Assembly (NCBI RefSeq): GCF_000010085.1
Contig: NC_007712.1
Location: 806,001-870,000 of the forward strand
Direction of reading: 5' to 3'
Source of the DNA: Sodalis glossinidius str. 'morsitans'
GTDB taxonomy: Bacteria > Pseudomonadota > Gammaproteobacteria > Enterobacterales > Enterobacteriaceae
DNA length: 64,000 bases
In this document: piece by piece, positions 26,889 to 36,325 of the stretch
Position numbering within the stretch: the first letter of the stretch is position 1
How the letters are laid out: the number at the start of each line of letters is the position of its first letter
Position numbers and translations under genes: made by a program
Notes under the pieces: model-generated
What the model saw: the letters and a program-made list of their open reading frames with translations, nothing else
What the model was told of the DNA's origin: nothing
Databases searched by the model: none

Positions 26889-27683
26889 TTACAGCACCGG
26901 CAAGTTGCGGCCGTAATAGATTTCCTGCATCTCTTTATAGAGTAAGTCGGTAATCGCTTTACGCTCCTCGGCGCTGAGATCGTCCGGTCGGGCATTGAAC
27001 AGATAATGTTTCAGATCAAAATCTTTCAGCATTATCTTGGTATGAAAAATATTTTCCTGATACACATTCACATCCATCATGTGATAGAGCGCTTTCATAT
27101 CTTTCGACATGAAATTCTGAATCGAATTGATTTCATGATCAATGTAATGTTTTACCCCGTTGATATCGCGGGTGAAGCCGCGCACGCGGTAATCCATGGT
27201 GACAATATCCGACTCCAACTGATGGATCAGGTAATTGAGCGCTTTTAGCGGGGAAATGACGCCGCACGTCGATACCTCAATATCGGCGCGGAAGGTGCAC
27301 AGACCGCCCTCGGGATGGCTTTCCGGGTAAGTATGCACGCAAATATGGCTTTTATCCAGATGTGCCACTACCGACTCCGGCAGCGGGCCAGGGTGTTCAG
27401 ACGTGTCAATGCTGCCCGGATCAACCGGCTCCTCACTCACCAGTATGGTCACGCTCGCACCCTGCGGCTCGTAGTCCTGGCGGGCGATATTCAGGATATT
27501 GGCGCCTATCATGGAGCAGGTTTCGCTGAGAATTTCCGTCAGACGATTGGCGTTATATTGTTCGTCAATGTAGGTGATATAGCCGTCACGGTCGTCCGCC
27601 GTTTTGGCATAGCAAATATCGTAAATACAAAAACTCAGGCTCTTGGTCAGGTTATTAAAGCCGTGTAGTTTTAGCTTCTGCAA
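26889..27683 (-). CDS. speD: S-adenosylmethionine decarboxylase proenzyme
   Basis: SpeD makes decarboxylated S-adenosylmethionine, the aminopropyl donor for spermidine. The enzyme cuts itself, turning the Ser at the cut into the pyruvoyl cofactor. The 264 residues match the E. coli length. The cleavage site Lys111-Ser112 lies in LDKSHICVHTYPE, and Cys140 (VSTCGVISPLKALN) is the usual proton donor. It begins 28 bases after speE ends, on the same strand, forming the speE-speD operon. The gene is intact, so the cell keeps polyamine synthesis. Confidence 0.97.
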   Translation of the reverse strand: MQKLKLHGFNNLTKSLSFCIYDICYAKTADDRDGYITYIDEQYNANRLTEILSETCSMIGANILNIARQDYEPQGASVTILVSEEPVDPGSIDTSEHPGPLPESVVAHLDKSHICVHTYPESHPEGGLCTFRADIEVSTCGVISPLKALNYLIHQLESDIVTMDYRVRGFTRDINGVKHYIDHEINSIQNFMSKDMKALYHMMDVNVYQENIFHTKIMLKDFDLKHYLFNARPDDLSAEERKAITDLLYKEMQEIYYGRNLPVL

Positions 27684-27711
27684 TTTGGTTCACCCCCTTA
27701 TGGATACCGTT

Positions 27712-28575
27712 TCAGCGGGAGGCTGATAAGGCATTCAGCAAATATTGCGGCAGGGCGAAGCTGCCGTGATGGATCGCCGCATTGTAATAGCGGCAGGTTA
27801 GCGCGGTCTCGTCGATACGAGCCGCCAGGGTCGCCGTGTCGAGCTGGCGTAGCGCCGGATTCTGGCTCGCCCAGGCGAAGGTCATGATGCCGCCATAATA
27901 GGTCGGCACCGCCGCCTGATAAAAACTGATGTCGCTAAAATAGTGACCAAGTTTACGATGGCTGTTTACCACTTCATCCTGCTGTAAAAAACACACGCCG
28001 TTCTGCGCGACGAAAATGCCGCCCTCATTGAGACAGCGTGCGCAGTCTTGATAAAAATTAGAGGTAAATAGGCTTTCTCCCGGCCCGATAGGGTCGGTGC
28101 AGTCGGAAATGATGACATCAAATTTCTCACTGCTTTGGGAAACAAAGTTCACCCCGTCAGCGATCACCAGCTTGAAGCGCGGATCGTCAAACGCGCCGGC
28201 GTTGTGGCGCGGCAGGTATTGCTTGCAGAACGTCACTACGCCGGCATCGATTTCAACCATCGTTATCTGTTCAACGCCGGGATGCCGGCTGACTTCGCGT
28301 AGCATACCGCCGTCGCCGCCGCCGATGATCAGCACTTTTTTGGCACCGCCATGCGCGATAAGCGGTACATGAGCCATCATTTCATGGTAAATAAACTCAT
28401 CACGCTCGGTGGTCTGCACCACGCCGTCCAACGCCATGACGCGGCCGAGCGCGGCGTTTTCAAATATCACCAAATCCTGCTGGCCGGTTGTATCCCGGTA
28501 CAGAAGATTATCCACAGTAAAATATTGGCCGAAATGATCGTGTAACGTTTCGTGCCAGGTTTCTTGATGGGACAT
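27712..28575 (-). CDS. speE: Spermidine synthase (polyamine aminopropyltransferase)
   Basis: SpeE transfers the aminopropyl group from decarboxylated S-adenosylmethionine to putrescine. The 287 residues match the family. The nucleotide-binding motif is GGGDGG (85-90), and the catalytic region VIISDCTDPIGPGESLF carries Asp158. The conserved YQAAVPTYYGG follows. It precedes speD in the same operon. The start MSHQETWHETL follows AAGGAG. No damage is seen. Confidence 0.97.
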   Translation of the reverse strand: MSHQETWHETLHDHFGQYFTVDNLLYRDTTGQQDLVIFENAALGRVMALDGVVQTTERDEFIYHEMMAHVPLIAHGGAKKVLIIGGGDGGMLREVSRHPGVEQITMVEIDAGVVTFCKQYLPRHNAGAFDDPRFKLVIADGVNFVSQSSEKFDVIISDCTDPIGPGESLFTSNFYQDCARCLNEGGIFVAQNGVCFLQQDEVVNSHRKLGHYFSDISFYQAAVPTYYGGIMTFAWASQNPALRQLDTATLAARIDETALTCRYYNAAIHHGSFALPQYLLNALSASR

Positions 28576-28684
28576 GTCTGGCTGCTCCTTGGCAAGTCCG
28601 CCATGAAAAAACAGCGCAATATGATAGCTAACTCTGCCCGCCGTTGCACGGTTAAATTTCGTGCACAGGGGCTAGGAGAGCGTA

Positions 28685-29032
28685 TTATTTGGTATAGGCG
28701 AGCAAACCAAGAGAGTTAGTCGCCAGCGATTCGCATTTTTTCGCCGACGGTAAGGGGATGCCGCTCAGGTCGCGGTAGCTGTCTTCACCCAGCGTACGCA
28801 TATCGTAGGCGGCATAGTTGCTCAGATCCCAGCGGTTTTGCTGGGCAAAAATTAAAATGGCGCGGCGAATTTGTTCATTGGGCATATCCGCGTAACCGCA
28901 GTTATTCTTAAGATAGACAAATACCGCCGTCAAGTAGGCCATGTCTTCTGCTTCATTCTCCGTCAGCGCCTGCGCAGCGCTGGAAATCAATAGCATGCTA
29001 ATAAAATGCATCACCAATACGGTGTTTTTCAT
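28685..29032 (-). CDS. yacC: YacC family periplasmic protein (PulS/OutS-like)
   Basis: A small exported protein of the YacC family, which resembles pilotins of type II secretion. An N-terminal signal peptide (MKNTVLVMHFISMLLISSAAQA) precedes the mature part, which has the family blocks ENEAEDMAYLTAVFVYLKNNCGY and QQNRWDLSNY, and ends ATNSLGLLAYTK. Two Cys (in NNCGY and KKCES) probably form a disulfide. I prefer the Met at 29,032 to the one at 29,044, since it gives a normal signal peptide. It sits upstream of speE, as in E. coli, but in E. coli cueO is next and is absent here. Confidence 0.88.
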   Translation of the reverse strand: MKNTVLVMHFISMLLISSAAQALTENEAEDMAYLTAVFVYLKNNCGYADMPNEQIRRAILIFAQQNRWDLSNYAAYDMRTLGEDSYRDLSGIPLPSAKKCESLATNSLGLLAYTK

Positions 29033-29044
29033 AGTGAAACTCAA

Positions 29045-30141
29045 TTCGATAGTTATACTTTGACGTTATCATATTTCAGGATGGACGCCTTCAGTTTTTT
29101 TGGCCGCAGGACCGCATCTCCTTAGTATGGAACAGGATAATGCAACTGTCTTGCCTCCCTGCCACACCGCCAACCAGTCACACCGTTAACTAGCTACACT
29201 ACCACCATCTCAGCCTCTCCCGTCAAGCACGGTGACAATCCTTAACCCAATACCCGGAACGCGTCATCCTCGACAGGGCCGCCGTTTCGTTGCCTTGTCG
29301 GCGCCTCGGGTTACTGAATCTGCTTTGCGCCTGGCTCAGTCTGATTAACGTTATTATGCCGTCAGCACAGACCGGTGAGCTGCCCATTCGCGTTGGTAAC
29401 GGGCATTGAAGCGTTGGGCGTGAAGCGAAAGTACCTGAGGCCGTATTTGCAATCAGGGATATAACATCTATTTTATAACTAATATTATATTAATAAAACA
29501 CTAATTTAGTATGTCGGTCATTGCCGCCCCTTTCTTATCGTCAAAAACAGGTGTTTCTTGTTCAGGTCGACGTTGGCTTAAGATAATTTGGCAGGGTGTG
29601 ATAAATAGAGTTTACAGGCCGGACAGCGTCTTGCCCCGTTTGTTATCGCGAAGATAATGACACGTCGCCGGTTGAATAATATAGCCTCGTGCCCGGCCCG
29701 GCAGGATTACCCCTTTGCCAGACCTCAGAATTATTAACGACGTCTGCTCTTGGTGGAAGGCAGATATATACTGGCAACAAGATTTTTTTAAACGGACAGA
29801 AGATTATTTTATAAAGGCTAGCAGTGAGTATCCCGCCGTAACAGCCTGGCTGGTGTTGCTTAACGCAAATTGATTCAAACATCATTGCCTGAAGAGGGCT
29901 TGACGCGCGCGTTGTAATCTATATTTTTCTGAACGTTATAGCCAAAAAACACTAATTATGGGATGGGGTGGGTGACGAGAATAAAGCGTAAGTTTGGCTA
30001 TTATACGCTGACGGTCATATAAGCATTAGGTGCGGCGTGGCGGCATCAAGCGGGATTACACATTTTACGCCCCATGAATGAATGCAATATATTCTTCAAG
30101 GGGCTGTCTTGGTGGAAATAACCTGTACACAGGAGAGGAAA
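29045..30141. other. 1.1-kb region without supported genes
   Basis: cueO and gcd, which lie here in E. coli, are not recognisable. Frames are short and biased. The stretch about 29,455-29,520 is AT-rich (TATTATATTAATAAAAC) and could hold a promoter. The part before 30,142 is the likely leader of the repeat-protein gene. Confidence 0.5.
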
Positions 30142-31444
30142 ATGCCAATCACAAGTTATGCAGAATTAGATAACCAGTTTCAGTGCGTCAAAAAGATGCT
30201 GTCTTTGAAAGTAAACCTCGACGCCGACGATCACCGTATAATTCAGAAGATTTTACACGTCGGGAATAGCGCTGAGAGGTGGAGGGTTCCCCCACCGACA
30301 ATTCGCCCAAAATGCTCCTGTCGTTCATTGGCGAATGATTTTGTGAAGATTAAAAATCTGCATAGCGCCATTCTGGCGGCGCCGGCAGAAATAGCGCCGC
30401 AGCTCCTGGCTGCTTTTGGTCAAACATTGTGCTCTATACCTTATCAAACTGCCCCATTGCTGGTGGTGAGTATTGCGCAGGCGAGAGTCAAAATGGCCGA
30501 AGGTTGCCACAAGGTCGCAAAGGAGCATGGGATTACGGATGAACTGGTGCAATGCGGTCTTGAACTCAGCGCAGTTATGGGGCCTAGCGTCAAGGGGGTC
30601 GCGGACGGACAAACCTGTAAAACCATTGCGGATGCGCTCGAGATTCTCCATTCCGCCCCGCGATTGGCCCTGGAGATGCTGACGGTTAAAGGACCTGCAG
30701 TTGATTGCCGTCGAAAGCGTGGCCGTGCAAAGCGTTGAAGAGGGGAGTCCTTGCCAGGAGGAGGTCGCCAGCGCCTTCGGAATCGACAGGAGAGATGCGC
30801 TTATCGCGCTAGAATTGCTTGCCGTCAACGGTCCGGCGGGCGAAGGCGTCAAAGAGGGGCAATCGTGTCGCAGCATAGGCGAAAGCTACGGCATTGACCT
30901 GCCTGAGGAGCAGCTTGAGCTGCAATTGCTGGCGGTGGAAGGAGCCTCAGGTCATCGCGCGCGGCAGGGCGATTCATGCCGGGTGATTGCCGAAGAATGT
31001 GCTATTAGCGATGCCCAGGCTGCCTTCGCTCTAGAGATGATTTCGGTAAAGAGCGCGGCCGCTGATAGGGTTATCAAAGGTGAATCCTGCCGGGCGGTCG
31101 CTGACGCGCTGGGCATCACGAAAACCAACGCGGTACGGATCGCGGTTGATAACGGGCCGGCCGGGGAGAAGGTGGCGCAGGGATTGCCCTGGCAGACCAT
31201 CTCGCGGGAGTGCGGTCTCAGCGATGATGAGGCGGTTTTTGCGCTGGCTAACAAAAGAAAAGACGCGGCGCCACAGCGGGTCGACGTCTTTATTTGGTGC
31301 ATGGTGCAGGTCTGGGAAAACCGGGGTCTCTCACAAGAGACGATCCGCGCCATGTTAAACACTATTGAGCCCCTGTTACGGGCAAAATTCAATAAGACTG
31401 ACGGTCATGCCAGCCGGTATGACGTCAAGCTCGCACTGGCCTAG
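30142..31444 (+). pseudogene. Novel 37-residue-repeat protein (HTH-like repeats), frameshifted
   Basis: The start at 30,142 (MPITSYAELDNQF) has a good AGGAGAGG site. After a ~110-residue N-terminal region come at least seven repeats of about 37 residues, at 30,487, 30,598, 30,734, 30,848, 30,959, 31,070 and 31,172. The consensus is V-x-x-G-x-S-C-R-x-I-A-x-x-x-G-I, then about seven residues, then ALELLAV-x-GPAG. The first half of each unit looks like the start of a helix-turn-helix, and each unit is probably two or three helices. A non-repeat C-terminal domain of about 60 residues follows (VDVFIWCMVQVWENRGLSQETI). A frame break near 30,700 splits the array into two frames. It has no signal peptide or membrane helix. 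I do not recognise the family; it could bind DNA or protein as a superhelix. Confidence 0.7.
30487..31273 (+). repeat. Coding tandem repeats, 111-bp period
   Basis: Unit spacings are 111, 136 (the damaged pair), 114, 111, 111 and 102 bases, so the period is 111 bp (37 codons) with small in-frame changes in two units. DNA identity between units is modest, while the protein pattern is clear, so the repeats are old and kept by selection on the protein. Confidence 0.8.
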
Positions 31445-31868
31445 AATCATGGACGGCTGCGGCTAGGGCCAGCGGCTATCTGCCGTCCCGCCACGTTAGC
31501 AATGGCGCGCTTTTCTTCCCCCGCTATGATGGCGGTTGTTCGCTTCCCGTCCGTGCTTATCGTCTTCGTAATGGATACTCCCTTGTCTGTACGCTGGTGC
31601 CAACCTGGCCTGGAGGGGGAGGGGTAGCGATAACACCGCTCAGCGGCCAGATATGTCGCTTTGTTTTCATGCTTTCACCCCATCCGACATCCTTGTATCT
31701 TGAAATTTAGTTAGCATAGTGACGAATAGATTTGGCAAGGTGTATGTAGTCTGATTCATCCCAGGGTTTATAGCCCGTAGAGAAGCTAATGACGCCTATA
31801 CTGAGCCACTCATCTGAAACCTGAACAGTTGTCCGTACTCCATAACGTATTTGCAAGGATGGGTAATA
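31445..31868. other. Gap before IS110-family transposase; possible element end
   Basis: A minus-strand frame (31,707 to about 31,860) ends in VSDEWLSIGVISFSTGYKPWDESDYIHLAKSIRHYAN, which has the look of a real protein C-terminus cut off by the transposase start. The family is unknown. In IS110 elements the non-coding end upstream of the transposase encodes the bridge RNA, so about 31,690-31,868 could be that end. Confidence 0.35.
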
Positions 31869-32768
31869 ATGAGTCTGCCAAATCCACTTTTTGTGGGAAT
31901 TGATGTTTTTAAAGCGACACTGGACATTGCTGCCAGCAGTGATATTGCTCAGTTTACGGTCAGTAATGACTCTGACGGACGGTTTTGATGCTATTACTGA
32001 TGAACTGAGAAAGTATCCGGTGGTGTTGGTTCTGATAGAGGCCACTGGTGGACTTGAAGCTGCCGTGGCCTGCTTGTTTCAGGCTGAAGGCTTTGACGTC
32101 GCGGTGGTCAATCCCAGACAGGCTCGTGACTTTGCCCGCACTATGGGCTATCTGGCAAAAACGGACCGTATTAATGCACGGGTGCTTGCACAAATGGCGG
32201 AGGTCACTAATCGACATCCAGGGCGGGAACGCTTTATCCGTGCCATGCTGGATGCGGAGCGTCAGGTTCTTGCTGCGATGGTAGTGCGCCGACGCCAGCT
32301 AACAGCGATGTTGATTGCTGAGCGTAACCGTCTTTATCCCGTTCATCCACAGAGCAGGAAAAGTATCAATATCATCATCAAAGCGCTGGCTGCCAGACTG
32401 AGCAGTATTAAAGGGGTTGGTACGATGACGGTTGCAGCGTTGCTGGCGGAGGTTTCCGACCTGGGTAGCCTCTCGAGACGAGCCATCAGCGCGCTTGTAG
32501 GTGTTGCTCCCATAAACTGGGACTCGGGTACCATGTGGGGTCGGCGAACCATCTTTGGCGGAAGGGGCGGAGTCCGAACAGCGCTTTATATCGCCGCACT
32601 TGTTGCTTTAATCCGGTGATAAAAGCATTTTATACTCGGCTACTTGCAGCGGGAAAAGCCAAAAAAGTCGCGCTGGTTGCCTGTATGCGTAAACTTCTGA
32701 CTATCCTGAACGCGATGCTCAGAAAGAACGAAGAGTGGGATGAATCGTACCATCACGTTTCTCTATAA
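31869..32768 (+). pseudogene. IS110-family transposase, disrupted
   Basis: The start MSLPNPLFVGIDVFKATLDIA carries the first Asp of the DEDD RuvC-like site; the frame stops at TGA 31,986 and continues in another phase with VLIEATGGLE (Glu) and GYLAKTDRINARVLA. The usual TDRID reads TDRIN, so the last acidic residue is lost. The C-terminal domain with KGVGTMTVAALLAE and RRAISALVGVAPIN follows, but about 40 residues before it are missing. A further shift near 32,617 leads to the tail KKVALVACMRKLL. At least two frameshifts and a deletion make it dead. Confidence 0.88.
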
Positions 32769-32872
32769 TTTTATCGTTCAAGACAGTTGCTTCCCTGATA
32801 TAATCCCCCGCCTTAAGAGGTGCGAAGCGGGTACCTGATGGCGCGATGTGTCTGCGGTCAGTCGGCATCTCA

Positions 32873-32900
32873 TTGACAGCTTTTCATTCACGGTCGTAAT
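32873..32900 (+). promoter_or_regulatory. Candidate hpt promoter
   Basis: A consensus -35 TTGACA (32,873-32,878) and CGTAAT (32,895-32,900) are 16 bases apart, 38 bases before the hpt start. Confidence 0.45.
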
Positions 32901-32937
32901 GGTTTTGACTGATTAACATAAGTGGTATAGGTAATTT

Positions 32938-33480
32938 ATGAAACATCACGTGGAAGTCATGATCTCCGAACAGGACATCGCCAAGCGTATTGCCGAACTG
33001 GGGCAATCCATTAGTGAGCATTATCGCGATAGCAACAGCGAAATGATCCTGGTCGGCCTGTTGCGGGGGTCATTCATGTTTATGGCGGATTTGTGCCGCG
33101 TTGTCACCGTGTCCCACGAAGTGGATTTTATGACTGCCTCCAGTTACGGCAGTGGTATGAGCTCAAGCAGCGACGTAAAAATCCTGAAAGATTTGGACGA
33201 GGATATCCGCGGCAAGGACGTGTTGATTGTCGAAGATATCATCGATTCCGGCAATACCCTGAGCCGGGTGCGCGAGATCCTCGCCTTGCGCCAGCCAAAA
33301 TCCCTCGCCATTTGCACACTGCTCGATAAACCAGACCGCCGGGAAGTCAAGGTAACGGTGGAGTGGGTGGGATTTACCATTCCCGATGAGTTTGTCGTCG
33401 GCTACGGTATCGATTATGCCCAGCATTACCGGTATTTACCCTATGTCGGCAAAGTCGTGACGGCTACAGAATCTGCCTAA
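32938..33480 (+). CDS. hpt: Hypoxanthine phosphoribosyltransferase
   Basis: Hpt salvages hypoxanthine (and guanine weakly) to nucleotides using PRPP. The 180 residues fit the enterobacterial length. The PRPP-binding motif VLIVEDIIDSGNTL lies at 95-108; GLLRGSFMF near 40-48 binds the pyrophosphate; the base-binding end WVGFTIPDEFVVGYGID is complete. The start has only a weak AGGT site. The gene is intact and stands between two decayed accessory genes. Confidence 0.97.
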   Translation: MKHHVEVMISEQDIAKRIAELGQSISEHYRDSNSEMILVGLLRGSFMFMADLCRVVTVSHEVDFMTASSYGSGMSSSSDVKILKDLDEDIRGKDVLIVEDIIDSGNTLSRVREILALRQPKSLAICTLLDKPDRREVKVTVEWVGFTIPDEFVVGYGIDYAQHYRYLPYVGKVVTATESA

Positions 33481-34001
33481 ACCGCTTTGTCATCCAGTCA
33501 GATTGGCCGCCGGGCAAGAGCGTCCACAGAGATTGTGGGGTCGGCACACCTGATATAGGCGGCCACGGTATTTGCCATCGTTGACCGGAGTGCGGGCCAG
33601 GAAAACGTGTGTTCTGGAAGGGGAAACCGGGATTGAAGGCAGTTCGCTTTACGTCACGCGCCCTGCTGGATGGCCGGGGCGGGGCCAATACAACCACCAC
33701 TGAGACTTTATGGCATAATGAGATTTTATGTTGTTATTACAGGAGGAGGGCTGTTACCACCCTTAAAATATTATCAGAATGTCGATTCTTAGTAGAAATC
33801 ATTATTTACGTGAGCTGTTTATGCCAAATCGACCTTAAGAAAAGCATGATTCTCTATTACGCAATGAAGCCTCGCATAAATAAACACTCTCAGAAACCTC
33901 TCTTCATAGTCTAGGCTAATGAGTGAGCAGAAGCAGACTTCTTCACGATCTCCGGTCAGTGGCGATGAAACGGCCCACGAAATGGTATTGGCAACAGTGT
34001 G
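33481..34001. other. Gap between hpt and F-box gene
   Basis: No gene is supported. The first half is GC-rich with short biased frames, the second half AT-rich, matching the F-box gene, so the boundary of acquired DNA may lie near 33,700. Confidence 0.45.
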
Positions 34002-34917
34002 TTAATGGTTTGATTTTAATTTGCTAAAGTCTTTACCCAGCTCTTTACCTCGTTCTGCTAATAGAAAATTCCGCGCTTTCTCTTCCAGACGAGCAAAAGT
34101 AAAAATATATTCCGTGTCAAGCCCCTCTTCACGCAGGTGCTTAATGTTTTTGATTATGAAATCCTGTATTTTCCTTTTTTGAGTAGACAGTGAAAAGATA
34201 AGGATCACGCTAATGCCTTCATCACGAAGGTATTTAACGTGTTTCATGACAAAATTCTGTTCACGGACGTCTCGTCCAGCAAGGTTTTCGATATGGACAA
34301 GATCCAGTCCAGCGTCATGCAGATGATAAAAATTGTTTAAAATAAAATTATGCACTTCATCGCTTTTTTACGACAGGGTGTGCGTGTGAAACAGACTGAA
34401 ACCCATTTTAAGCAGTGCGTTTCCATTTTCAACCAAAAACGTCTGTGTCCGTGGGGGGGGTTGGTGGCAAGGTGATAAATATACTCCATGCTAGCCTCCA
34501 TATCATGTAGCACTTTGAAATGATCTAATAAAAAAGACTGGGCTGAGTTTTATCGTCTTTTTTGTCAAGCGTTAATATGTGGCTCATATCAAATCCTGCT
34601 TTATGCAGAACTTGACAATTTTTCAGGACAAAACGCTTTTCCTCTTCGCTTTGTTTTATTAAATCATTAATTAATCTTGAATCAAAACTTGATTTAAGAA
34701 GCAATTCACTATATGCAATCTTGAATAATTCATATTCATTAAGTGTTCTTTCTACAACATCGTTGAAAGCATGGCACGTTAAGCGCACGTTGAACTTGTC
34801 GTTACCGATATAGTTAAATATATGTTCGAGCATTTCAGGTGGTAGGTCATTAATGTTTTTTTTGTTTGGTGCCGCTGTGTTTAAATCGACAGGCGTATTG
34901 TCTACCCTTATCGGCAT
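34002..34917 (-). pseudogene. F-box protein with 31-residue tandem repeats, disrupted
   Basis: The N-terminal frame (34,917 down) has an F-box at residues about 22-62: INDLPPEMLEHIFNYIG then FNVRLTCHAFNDVVERTL, the standard LPxEMLxxIFxYI...RLxCxxF pattern used by eukaryotic SCF ubiquitin ligases. Then come about seven 31-residue units with the pattern x-F-x-L-K-N-x-x-x-L-x-x-x-G-x-D-x-x-x-I-x-x-L, for example FVLKNCQVLHKAGFDMSHIL and FILNNFYHLHDAGLDLVHIE. The gene is broken by a one-base loss in a T run near 34,535, a one-base loss in a C run at 34,453-34,460, and a TAA near 34,368. The DNA is AT-rich compared with flanks. It is likely an acquired host-directed effector, now inactive. The repeats may be a binding scaffold; I do not know the family. 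Confidence 0.75.
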
Positions 34918-35558
34918 CAGGGATGCCAGGTGGTGTAGCTGAAACTCTATTTTTCGGGCCGGCCGTGTTTAAAATATCGGGCGTTGTGTTTACATATCAT
35001 TGATAGACCTCTCTATGAGTTAAGAACATTTTCAGCCAGTCAAGTGAATGGTTTTATAACACAAATATATGAATAAAACGTCAACGTGAATAACTGTGAG
35101 CACCACGCTCAAAGAGGAATGACCATCATGTGAACGACCCGTCAAGCTGCACTAACGCTCGATTTATTTGCCGGGGCAAAGGGAAATAAGCGAAACCCTT
35201 ACCAGTGGGGCTTTCTGCGGGATAGACGGCGGCATATTGAAAAACGCTGCGTATATTCCAGAATACGACGAGCCTTATCATCACCACTCCAGCAAGAACC
35301 GTCGGCCGCACTGCCGATGTCGATCTCGGCGAGGTCATACTCTACCCACGGCAGGGCTTGTGCGGTTAAAGACCGCGTGTGCAGATCGTCTATACTGTAC
35401 AAAACCGCCGGAAATGGATTGGAAATGTCCTGAGGCCGTTGGCCGCAGCAGTAACCGGATCACTGGCGACTAAGTGGACGCCGATCGGTTAAACGCACAT
35501 CAGGCGCAGGCAGGTCGGTCAACAAGAACAGCCGTTGCCAAAGTGAACGTCCGTCGAA
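34918..35558. other. Gap with decayed sequence between F-box gene and can
   Basis: The first 180 bases continue the AT-rich DNA and should hold the F-box gene promoter. From about 35,130 the base composition returns to the chromosomal level; a minus-strand frame (35,199-35,402) reads like degraded protein but matches nothing I know. Confidence 0.45.
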
Positions 35559-36215
35559 TTAACTGCCGTAGCGCTGTAGCAGGGTGGCCATCCCCTGACG
35601 ATAACGCTGTTCCAGTGTCTCGCGGCTGGTGGCGGTAATTTCCAGATCGCGGAGCAGTCCGTCGTGCAGGGCATACACCCAACCGTGAATAGTGACCTTC
35701 TGGCCCCGTTTCCAGGCAGAGCGCATAATAGTCGAGTGTCCCAGGTTATATACCTGTTCAATCACGTTAATCTCGCTCAGGATGTTGGCGCGGTCTTCGG
35801 GATGAAGCTCGCCCAGCAGTGAGCTATGCTTGTACCACAAATCACGGATATGTAGCAGCCAGTTGTCGATAAGCCCCAGCTCGGGATTGTCAATGGCCGC
35901 CTGAATGCCGCCGCAGCCGTAGTGGCCGCAAATGATAATATGCTCGACCTCTAGCACGTCGACCGCATATTGCACCACCGACAGACAATTGAGATCGGTA
36001 TGGATAACCAGATTGGCGACGTTGCGATGCACAAACAGCTCACCGGGCTCCAGCCCGGTCAATCTTTCCGCCGGGACGCGGCTGTCAGAACAGCCAATCC
36101 ACAGAAAACGTGGTTTCTGCGCCAGCGACAGCCGCTCAAAGAATCCCGGGTCCTCTTCATGCAGAAGCTTGGACCAGTCCTTGTTGTTACTGATAAGGGT
36201 TGAAATGTCTTTCAT
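35559..36215 (-). CDS. can: Beta-carbonic anhydrase 2
   Basis: Can hydrates CO2 to bicarbonate, needed by carboxylases at ambient CO2. The start is MKDISTLISNN at 36,215, although the frame is open to 36,338; this gives 218 residues, the family size. The zinc ligands are Cys42 and Asp44 (GCSDSR), His98 and Cys101 (CGHYGCGG). The gene is divergent from yadG with about 110 bases between. The last residues (ATLLQRYGS) are shorter than in E. coli, without damage to the core. Confidence 0.96.
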   Translation of the reverse strand: MKDISTLISNNKDWSKLLHEEDPGFFERLSLAQKPRFLWIGCSDSRVPAERLTGLEPGELFVHRNVANLVIHTDLNCLSVVQYAVDVLEVEHIIICGHYGCGGIQAAIDNPELGLIDNWLLHIRDLWYKHSSLLGELHPEDRANILSEINVIEQVYNLGHSTIMRSAWKRGQKVTIHGWVYALHDGLLRDLEITATSRETLEQRYRQGMATLLQRYGS

Positions 36216-36325
36216 AGATGTTAATAGCCCGTAACTGTCGTAATGCGATGCGCTAATATAGGCCAAGCGCTGGTGTTTTAAAATCAGTTCCTGAAAACCG
36301 TTTAGAATAAGGTAACCGGTCACAA

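Noticed and set aside
30487..31273. TAL-effector or TAL-like repeats
   Set aside because: The unit is 37 residues, not 33-35, and the consensus (GxSCRxIA...GI) is unlike the TAL LTPEQVVAIAS pattern.
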